DNA from: an uncultured Cytophagaceae bacterium
Lineage (GTDB): Bacteria > Bacteroidota > Bacteroidia > Cytophagales > Spirosomataceae
Length of the DNA: 7,398 nucleotides
Direction of reading: 5' to 3'
NCBI GenBank assembly: GCA_903837305.1
Contig: CAILUB010000104.1
Location: forward strand, 1-7,398
Positions 1 through 5,565 of this stretch are shown here, in pieces. The position numbers were made by a program, and so were the translations under genes. The stretch's first letter is position 1; every line of letters starts with the position of its first letter. The notes under the pieces were generated by a model that was not told the DNA's origin, did no database searches, and was given only the letters and a program-made list of their open reading frames with translations.

Positions 1-315
1 AGCATAAACCGGAATACCTGCTGCTGCGATAGCCGCTGCTGCGTGATCTTGTGTAGAGAAAATGTTACAAGATGACCAAGTAACGTCAGCTCCTAAAGCG
101 GTTAAAGTTTCGATTAAAACCGCTGTTTGGATCGTCATGTGAAGACAACCTGCGATACGTGCACCTTTCAAAGGTTGTGCTGCACCGAATTCGGTACGCA
201 ATGCCATCAAACCTGGCATTTCTGCTTCTGCTAATTGAATTTCTTTACGACCCCAGTCTGCTAATGCAATGTCTTTTACTTTAAATGGTACATATGTACC
301 CGATTGTGATGCCAT
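1..315 (-). CDS. ahcY: S-adenosylhomocysteine hydrolase (adenosylhomocysteinase), N-terminal part, cut by window edge
   Basis: The enzyme splits S-adenosylhomocysteine into adenosine and homocysteine in the cytoplasm, using bound NAD, and so relieves product inhibition of methyltransferases. Only the first 105 codons are present; the frame is open through base 1. The translation begins MASQSGTYVPFKVKDIALAD, then shows the family's substrate-domain blocks: WGRKEIQLAEAEMPGL (about residues 21-36), GCLHMTIQTAVLIETL (56-71) with the conserved His of the CLHMT block, and SCNIFSTQDHAAAAIA (82-97), followed by GIPVYA. These are nearly invariant in the family, so the identification is secure. The catalytic Lys/Asp and the Rossmann NAD domain lie outside the window. 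The ATG at 313-315 fits the normal N-terminus; no clear Shine-Dalgarno precedes it, as is usual in Bacteroidota. It lies 52 bases downstream of murF on the same strand, with a promoter-like box in the gap. Confidence 0.97.
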   Translation of the reverse strand, partial: MASQSGTYVPFKVKDIALADWGRKEIQLAEAEMPGLMALRTEFGAAQPLKGARIAGCLHMTIQTAVLIETLTALGADVTWSSCNIFSTQDHAAAAIAAAGIPVYA

Positions 316-353
316 TGTGTGTATTTTTGAAAGATGATTTTCTTACTAAAGTG

Positions 354-388
354 CAAATTTAATGCAATTATTTGGAATTTTCTAAAAA
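354..388 (-). promoter_or_regulatory. Candidate Bacteroidota-type promoter for ahcY
   Basis: Read on the minus strand, TAAATTTG (354-361) matches the TAnnTTTG -7 box used by the Bacteroidota primary sigma factor. A T-run (complement of 384-388) sits 22 bases upstream where a TTTG-like -33 box is expected, but it is not a good TTTG. Transcription would start near 347 and leave a leader of about 30 bases. The upstream part overlaps the last codons of murF. The -7 match is seen directly; the promoter role is inferred. Confidence 0.5.
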
Positions 389-1666
389 TGCCAAAACACT
401 TTCTAGTTGAATTCCTCGGGAACCTTTAACTAAAAGAAAACTATCCTGAATCGGATGATCTTGTAGCCAAGTATGTAAGCCAAATTTATCAGGGAAATAA
501 TAAGCCGAAGGCAAATGAATTAAGGCATGCTGCATATGCTGCCCCACTAAAAGTACTTTTTCAAAGGATAATCCAGCAATAAGCTTTCCTAAAGCAGCAT
601 GTTCCTCAAGGGAGGAATCTCCTAATTCAAACATATCTCCTAAAATAACTAGTTTAGGAGTCCCTTCCGTTTCAGCGAAATGCGAAATAGCGGCAGACAT
701 CGACGAAGGATTGGCGTTATAAGCGTCCATCAAAACTTGGTTTGATCCTATTTTGATGAATTGAGAACGATGATTGTTTGGGATATAAGTGCTTATTCCT
801 GTATTGCACTGTTCGTCGCTTAATTCGAAAAATTTACCAACCGCAATCGCTATTTGAATATTTTCGAAATTATAGATGCCCGGTAAATGAGAATCGACGA
901 TTTCACCGGAGGATAAAGCATAGCGTACCATTGGTTTTGCTTCAACTAGGGTAGTAGGCATCGCCTCGTTCGTATAAACAGCGTTTTGCATACCTCTTTC
1001 GCTGAACATTTCTTGTACGGGTCCAGCTTGATAAGGTAAAAAGGTGACACCGTTAGAAGCCTGTAAAAAGTCGAAAAGTTCTCCTTTCCCTTTACGCACC
1101 CCTTCCATTCCACCAAATCCTTCTAAATGTGCTTTTCCAATATTAGTTATTAAACCGTGGGTAGGTTGTGCTATATTGACTAATTCCTTGATGTCTCCTT
1201 GCTTGTTCGCACCCATTTCGATCACCGCCATTTCGTGCTCCTTTTTAATGGATAAAATGGAAAGCGGTACTCCAATATGGTTGTTCAGGTTGCCGGTGGT
1301 GGCGAAGCAGTGGTACTTTTGGGATAAAACAGAGAAGATTAATTCCTTTGTAGTAGTCTTTCCATTCGAACCAGTTAAGCCCACGATGGGGATTGTTAAG
1401 GTCTGACGGTAGGCGGTTGCCAAAGCTTGCAAGGCCAACAATCCATCTTCTACCAATAAAGTGCGCTCCCCCGCTAAATAATCTGCATCATCAATGATGG
1501 CATATTGAGCTCCTTTTTCTAGTGCTTCCATTGCCATGGCGTTTGCATTGAAATTAGGCCCTTTTAAGGCGAAGAATAAATTCCCTGCTTGGATTTTTCT
1601 GGTATCGGTAGATACGCCAGTGGAGGATAAAAACTTTTCTAGAAGCGTTTGTGTATTGACAATCAT
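368..1666 (-). CDS. murF: UDP-N-acetylmuramoyl-tripeptide--D-alanyl-D-alanine ligase (MurF)
   Basis: MurF joins D-Ala-D-Ala to the UDP-MurNAc-tripeptide with ATP, completing the cytoplasmic UDP-MurNAc-pentapeptide for peptidoglycan. The 432-residue length is normal. In order: N-terminal substrate domain with STDTRKIQAGNLFFALKG (19-36); ATP-binding loop GLTGSNGKTTTKE (96-108); GNLNNHIGVP (125-134); VIEMGANKQGDI (148-159); TNIGKAHLEGFGG (174-186); KGKGELFD (192-199), where Lys194 is the likely carbamylated lysine of Mur ligases; and the C-terminal domain with DAYNANPSSM (314-323), ILGDMFELG (341-349) and LVKGSRGIQLE (412-422). The DAYNANP and KGSRG blocks mark MurF rather than MurC, MurD or MurE. 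The ATG at 1664-1666 gives a complete N-terminal domain; AGG about 5 bases upstream is at best a weak ribosome site. It starts 30 bases after the transporter gene ends, so the two may share a transcript. No other cell-wall cluster gene is adjacent, so this copy is outside a dcw cluster. Confidence 0.97.
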   Translation of the reverse strand: MIVNTQTLLEKFLSSTGVSTDTRKIQAGNLFFALKGPNFNANAMAMEALEKGAQYAIIDDADYLAGERTLLVEDGLLALQALATAYRQTLTIPIVGLTGSNGKTTTKELIFSVLSQKYHCFATTGNLNNHIGVPLSILSIKKEHEMAVIEMGANKQGDIKELVNIAQPTHGLITNIGKAHLEGFGGMEGVRKGKGELFDFLQASNGVTFLPYQAGPVQEMFSERGMQNAVYTNEAMPTTLVEAKPMVRYALSSGEIVDSHLPGIYNFENIQIAIAVGKFFELSDEQCNTGISTYIPNNHRSQFIKIGSNQVLMDAYNANPSSMSAAISHFAETEGTPKLVILGDMFELGDSSLEEHAALGKLIAGLSFEKVLLVGQHMQHALIHLPSAYYFPDKFGLHTWLQDHPIQDSFLLVKGSRGIQLESVLAFLENSK

Positions 1667-1696
1667 TAGCCTGTTATGACAATTGACTGCAAATAT

Positions 1697-2629
1697 CTAC
1701 AAAAATTTTGGAACCCCTAAGATAATCTGACGTAGACTGACGATGATAATCACGATTCCCACGAGAATCATCATGGATTTTACCGGCAACTTATTCGCTA
1801 AGCGTGCTGCGATAGGAGCTGCGATTACACCGCCTAGAATTAAACCGATGATGACATGTAGATATCCTAGACCGATGACAGCAAAAAAGGTTAGCGATGA
1901 AGCAAGTGAAACGAAGAACTCTGTCAAGTTCACACTGCCGATCGTATACTTCGGATGACGCCCCGAGGCAATCAAGGTAGAGGAGACAATCGGTCCCCAG
2001 CCGCCACCGCCAATAGAATCTAAGTAGCCACCAAAGAGCGCTAACCAGCCAACTCTTTTTAATTGACGTTTCTCTTGGCGTTTGATGAGGGCCTTGCGAA
2101 TGATAATGGCACCTAGGAATAACGTATATACAGAAACGATAGGTTTAATGTATCCAGCATAATCTTCTAGACTTGATAATAAATAGGCGCCCAGAATAGC
2201 TCCAATAACACCAGGGATGACTAAGGTTTTAAATAATTTGGAATTCACATTCCCAAACTTCAAGTGCATATAACCTGAAACACCGGATGTAAACACTTCC
2301 GAAGCGTGAACGCTCGCAGATGCCGCAGCAGGGGTGATACCCACGGATAATAAAAAGGTTGTTGCCGTTACGCCATAGGCCATTCCCAAAGCGCCGTCAA
2401 TCATTTGGGCAATAAATCCTCCTAAAACGTAATATAAAATGGATGAATCTACTGTATTGAACACAGCAATTACCTTTTCTGCCGTTAGGTAGGTAAACAA
2501 AAGATGCCCCACAATCATCAATGCCAGCGCATTACTGATGTGAATAATCACTTCAGTGATGCTTCGATCACGCATCCAGATGGTTTGGATGGCATTAAAA
2601 ATACTCGGAAAATTTCTCTTAGGAGGCAT
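1697..2629 (-). CDS. TauE/SafE-family membrane transporter (probable sulfite/sulfonate or related anion permease)
   Basis: This 310-residue inner-membrane protein belongs to the TauE/SafE family, whose studied members move sulfite, organosulfonates or related anions. The two family half-repeats are visible: GGFIAQMIDGALGMAYG (70-86) followed by HASEVFTSGVSG (108-119), and FGGYLDSIGGGGWGP (199-213) followed by NLTEFFVSLASS (234-245). Hydrophobic segments lie near 28-50, 63-86, 134-153, 161-180, 193-206, 236-276 and 285-305, separated by a basic loop KRQEKRQLKR at 183-192. Canonical members are nearer 250-260 residues; the extra length is mostly at the N-terminus (1-60), which adds a charged tail and one membrane segment. 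The ATG at 2627-2629 lies about 12 bases from the start expected from the upstream promoter box; Met19 is a possible alternative start. It is divergent from leuS and 30 bases upstream of murF. No sulfur-assimilation gene is in view, so the substrate is open. Confidence 0.9.
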   Translation of the reverse strand: MPPKRNFPSIFNAIQTIWMRDRSITEVIIHISNALALMIVGHLLFTYLTAEKVIAVFNTVDSSILYYVLGGFIAQMIDGALGMAYGVTATTFLLSVGITPAAASASVHASEVFTSGVSGYMHLKFGNVNSKLFKTLVIPGVIGAILGAYLLSSLEDYAGYIKPIVSVYTLFLGAIIIRKALIKRQEKRQLKRVGWLALFGGYLDSIGGGGWGPIVSSTLIASGRHPKYTIGSVNLTEFFVSLASSLTFFAVIGLGYLHVIIGLILGGVIAAPIAARLANKLPVKSMMILVGIVIIIVSLRQIILGVPKFL

Positions 2630-2647
2630 AAATAATTTAATTCCCTA

Positions 2648-2682
2648 CAAAGCTAATAGACTTTACTTAATCTACCAACAAA
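2648..2682 (-). promoter_or_regulatory. Candidate Bacteroidota-type promoter for the TauE/SafE transporter (and possibly murF)
   Basis: On the minus strand TAGCTTTG (2648-2655) fits the -7 consensus TAnnTTTG exactly. Upstream, TTTGTTG (complement of 2676-2682) provides TTTG or TTG at a spacing of 23 or 20 bases, close to the known -33/-7 arrangement. This is the best promoter match in the window. The predicted start near 2641 leaves a leader of about 12 bases before the ATG. The -33 region falls in the loop of the inverted repeat at 2662-2692. Confidence 0.6.
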
Positions 2683-2692
2683 GTAGAGTAAA
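2662..2692. repeat. Interrupted inverted repeat in the divergent intergenic region
   Basis: TTTACT (2662-2667) pairs with AGTAAA (2687-2692), and CTAC (2672-2675) pairs with GTAG (2683-2686); one arm carries an extra TAAT (2668-2671), and seven bases (2676-2682) separate the arms. The central bases include the putative -33 box of the transporter, so a protein bound here could control it and perhaps leuS. The pairing is visible; any operator role is inferred, and a chance origin in AT-rich DNA is quite possible. Confidence 0.4.
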
Positions 2693-2712
2693 TATTTTTT
2701 CATAAAAAAGCC

Positions 2713-2720
2713 GTAATTTG
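2713..2720 (+). promoter_or_regulatory. Possible -7 box for leuS
   Basis: GTAATTTG, followed by CA, resembles the Bacteroidota -7 box TAnnTTTG but is one base short between TA and TTTG. No TTTG is found at the expected -33 distance; only a T6 run at 2695-2700. The predicted transcript would begin around 2727 and have a leader of about 20 bases, too short for a T-box or leader-peptide attenuator. Confidence 0.35.
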
Positions 2721-2747
2721 CATCTCCTTTTACAATAAATACATTTT

Positions 2748-5564
2748 ATGCGTACAGAGTATCAGTTTAGAGAGATCGAGAAAGCTTGGCAATCGTTTTG
2801 GGAAGCCAATAAAACATTCCAGGCTAAGGTAAATCCAGCGAAGCCCAAATATTATGTCTTAGACATGTTCCCTTATCCATCTGGAGCGGGATTACACGTG
2901 GGTCATCCGCTGGGATATATTGCCTCTGATATTATGGCGCGTTACAAGCGTTTGCAGGGTTATGAAGTGTTGCACCCGATGGGCTTCGACTCTTTTGGTC
3001 TACCTGCAGAACAATATGCGATCCAAACAGGTCAGCATCCGGCTATTACGACGGAACAAAATATCGCTCGTTATATCGAGCAATTGAAGAATATGGGATT
3101 CTCTTTCGATTGGTCGAGAGAGGTCAGAACCTCTGATGCGTCTTATTACAAGTGGACTCAGTGGATTTTTATGCAATTATTCAATTCTTGGTATAACCAG
3201 GATTCGGATAAAGCGGAGTCAATTGAAACCTTGAAGACTATTTTAGGGGCCAAAGGTTCGATCGGATTAAAAGCCGTTTGTGATGAGGAGGTCACTGTAA
3301 TCACCGCTGAGCAATGGAATGCGATGTCTAGTGACGAGCAATATGCGTATTTATTGAGCTTCCGTTTAGCTTATTTGGATGATTCAGTCGTAAACTGGTG
3401 CCCACAATTAGGGACAGTTTTAGCGAATGACGAGGTCAAAGATGGCGTTTCGGAGCGTGGCGGTTACCCAGTGGAGCAGAAGAAAATGCGCCAATGGTCA
3501 ATGCGCATCACGGCCTATGCCGATCGCTTATTGCGTGGTTTGGACGAGGTGGATTGGGCTGATTCTTTGAAAGAGCAGCAACGCAATTGGATTGGAAAAT
3601 CGATCGGAACGGATGTGGAATTTGCCATTGAAAACGTTTCTGATAAGAAAATAAAAGTATTCACTACGCGTGTGGACACCATTTATGGGGTTTCCTTCAT
3701 GGTATTAGCGCCGGAGCACGAGTGGGTTTCAGAATTAACGACACCAGCTCAGAAAGAAGCGGTGGAGGAATATGTGAACTGGGCCAAAACCCGTTCGGAA
3801 CTGGACCGCGTCTCCGAAGTAAAAACCGTTTCAGGAGTTTTCACAGGAACCTATGTGATCAACCCAGTGAACCAAGAGCGTGTTCCTTTATTCCTAGCTG
3901 ACTATGTGTTAGCCGGATATGGTACAGGAGCTGTGATGGGAGTTCCATCGGGCGATCAGCGTGACTGGAATTTTGCGAAACATTTTGACTTGCCTATTCC
4001 AGCTATTTTAGATGGCCAAAAAGACATCGAAAAACAAGCAGATCCTACGAAAGAGGGGAAATACATTAATTCAGGAATGATTAATGGAATGGGCTATAAA
4101 GAAGCGACGAATACCTTAATTACTTGGTTAGAGGAGAACGGAATCGGAAAAGGGAAGGTTCAATATAGAATGCGTAATGCGGTGTTTAGCCGTCAACGCT
4201 ATTGGGGCGAACCTGTTCCGGTGTATTTCAAACCAATAGCCTCAGGTGATTTACTACCTTATTTGATTGAGGAGTCTGAATTACCTTTGGAACTACCTAA
4301 AATCGATAAATACCTACCTACTGAGACGGGCGAACCTCCTTTAGGACGGGCAGCAGCTGATTGGAAATACAAAGGACAATACGATTACGAATGGTCAACT
4401 ATGCCAGGCTGGGCAGGCTCTTCTTGGTATTGGTATCGTTATATGGATGCCACGAATTCAGGTGAATTCGCTTCGAAAGAGGCAATTAATTACTGGAAAG
4501 CGGTGGATTTGTACATTGGAGGATCGGAGCACGCGACGGGTCACTTGTTGTATTCTCGTTTTTGGAACAAATTCTTGAAAGATTTAGGCTATGTGCCGGA
4601 GGAGGAATTTGCGAAGAAATTGATCAACCAAGGGATGATTCAAGGGCGTTCGAACTTCGTTTATCGCCTAAAGGATTCAGCCAAAGTCACGTTTGTCTCA
4701 CACGGCTTAAAAGATCAATACGATGTAGCGGCACTTCATGTGGACGTGAATATCGTAGAAAACGATGTATTAGACCTAGAGGCATTCAAAAAATCACGTA
4801 ACGACGTGCCTGCAGATGCAGAATTTATTTTAGAGGACGGCAAGTATGTGTGCGGTTGGGAAGTGGAGAAGATGTCGAAGTCGAAGTTTAACGTCGTTAA
4901 TCCGGATGATTTAATTGCCAAATACGGCGCAGACACCCTTCGTGTCTACGAGATGTTCCTTGGACCTTTAGAGCAATTTAAGCCTTGGAACACGAACAGT
5001 ATTTCGGGATCGCATAATTTCTTGCGCAAGGTTTGGCGTTTATTCTTTGATGACAACACGAACACCTCTAAAATAGTGGACGCTCCTGCGACTCCAGAAG
5101 AATTGAAAGTATTGCATACCGCGATTCGCAAAGTGCAAGATGATTTAGATCGCTTCTCGTTCAATACAGTCGTTTCGACCTTGATGATTTGCGTAAATGA
5201 TTTGGGGGCCTTAAAATGCCACAAGAAATCAGTATTACGCGAATTAGTGATCTTGTTGTCTCCTTACGCACCGCACATCGCAGAGGAACTGTGGGCCGCT
5301 TTAGGCGAGCAGGAGGGAAGTATATCGTATGCAACTTTCCCGGTATTTAATGCAGCTTTCTTGGAGGAGAATGATTTCAATTACCCGATTTCATTCAATG
5401 GTAAAGTGAAGTTGACGCTTGCTTTCCCCGTTACGGCAACCCCAGCAGAAATTGAGGCTGCTGTATTAGCAAATGAGCAAGTGAGCAAACATTTAGAAGG
5501 TAAGACTCCTTCGAAAGTGATTGTCGTTCCGAAACGGATTGTGAATATCGTTTTAGGTAAATAA
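2748..5564 (+). CDS. leuS: Leucyl-tRNA synthetase (class I, with CP1 editing domain)
   Basis: LeuRS charges tRNA-Leu with leucine in the cytoplasm and hydrolyses mischarged tRNA. All parts are present in 938 residues: N-terminal YQFREIEKAWQSFWE (5-19); catalytic FPYPSGAGLHVGHPLGY (41-57) with HVGH as the HIGH motif; MGFDSFGLPAEQYAI (78-92); CP1 editing domain with FTTRVDTIYG (305-314) and YGTGAVMGVPSGDQRDW (391-407), Asp403 and Asp406 matching the editing aspartates; SRQRYWGEPVPVYF (481-494); GGSEHATGHLLYSRFW (591-606); EKMSKSKFN (707-715) as KMSKS; and an alpha-helical anticodon-binding and C-terminal region from about 785. Bacterial LeuRS is usually near 860 residues; the excess lies at about 152-207 and 633-705, inserts I recognise from Bacteroidota LeuRS. 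The ATG is preceded by AT-rich sequence without Shine-Dalgarno; the conserved N-terminal block confirms this start. It is monocistronic and convergent with the receptor gene. Confidence 0.98.
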   Translation: MRTEYQFREIEKAWQSFWEANKTFQAKVNPAKPKYYVLDMFPYPSGAGLHVGHPLGYIASDIMARYKRLQGYEVLHPMGFDSFGLPAEQYAIQTGQHPAITTEQNIARYIEQLKNMGFSFDWSREVRTSDASYYKWTQWIFMQLFNSWYNQDSDKAESIETLKTILGAKGSIGLKAVCDEEVTVITAEQWNAMSSDEQYAYLLSFRLAYLDDSVVNWCPQLGTVLANDEVKDGVSERGGYPVEQKKMRQWSMRITAYADRLLRGLDEVDWADSLKEQQRNWIGKSIGTDVEFAIENVSDKKIKVFTTRVDTIYGVSFMVLAPEHEWVSELTTPAQKEAVEEYVNWAKTRSELDRVSEVKTVSGVFTGTYVINPVNQERVPLFLADYVLAGYGTGAVMGVPSGDQRDWNFAKHFDLPIPAILDGQKDIEKQADPTKEGKYINSGMINGMGYKEATNTLITWLEENGIGKGKVQYRMRNAVFSRQRYWGEPVPVYFKPIASGDLLPYLIEESELPLELPKIDKYLPTETGEPPLGRAAADWKYKGQYDYEWSTMPGWAGSSWYWYRYMDATNSGEFASKEAINYWKAVDLYIGGSEHATGHLLYSRFWNKFLKDLGYVPEEEFAKKLINQGMIQGRSNFVYRLKDSAKVTFVSHGLKDQYDVAALHVDVNIVENDVLDLEAFKKSRNDVPADAEFILEDGKYVCGWEVEKMSKSKFNVVNPDDLIAKYGADTLRVYEMFLGPLEQFKPWNTNSISGSHNFLRKVWRLFFDDNTNTSKIVDAPATPEELKVLHTAIRKVQDDLDRFSFNTVVSTLMICVNDLGALKCHKKSVLRELVILLSPYAPHIAEELWAALGEQEGSISYATFPVFNAAFLEENDFNYPISFNGKVKLTLAFPVTATPAEIEAAVLANEQVSKHLEGKTPSKVIVVPKRIVNIVLGK

Positions 5565-5565
5565 A

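Noticed and set aside
637..660. Perfect 8-bp inverted repeat (CTCCTAAA / TTTAGGAG, 8-base loop) in murF
   Set aside because: It lies in codons for the conserved KLVILGDM block, has no T-run, and is explained by coding constraint.
1044..1406. Plus-strand open frame of 120 codons across murF
   Set aside because: It is antisense to conserved MurF motifs and shows no family features; a shadow of the real gene. The same holds for open frames at 1743-1958, 4562-4801, 4736-4936, 4946-5224 and 7073-7336.
1690..1697. Promoter-like GATATTTG upstream of murF on the minus strand
   Set aside because: Lacks the TA of the -7 box at the right place and overlaps the transporter's stop codon; co-transcription from the transporter promoter is as likely.
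2721..2747. T-box or leucine attenuator in the leuS leader
   Set aside because: The leader is about 20-30 bases with no stem, no T-box element and no run of leucine codons.
4453..4470. Hairpin CGAATTC-AGGT-GAATTCG in leuS
   Set aside because: Internal to a conserved coding sequence and without a T-run or junction; two EcoRI-type hexamers close together by chance.
4931..4947. Hairpin AGACAC-CCTTC-GTGTCT in leuS
   Set aside because: Internal to the conserved ADTLRVYEM coding block, no T-run, no gene boundary nearby.
5488..5520. Possible receptor terminator (GAAGG / CCTTC, read on the minus strand) in the end of leuS
   Set aside because: Only 5 pairs, and no T-run follows; too weak to list.
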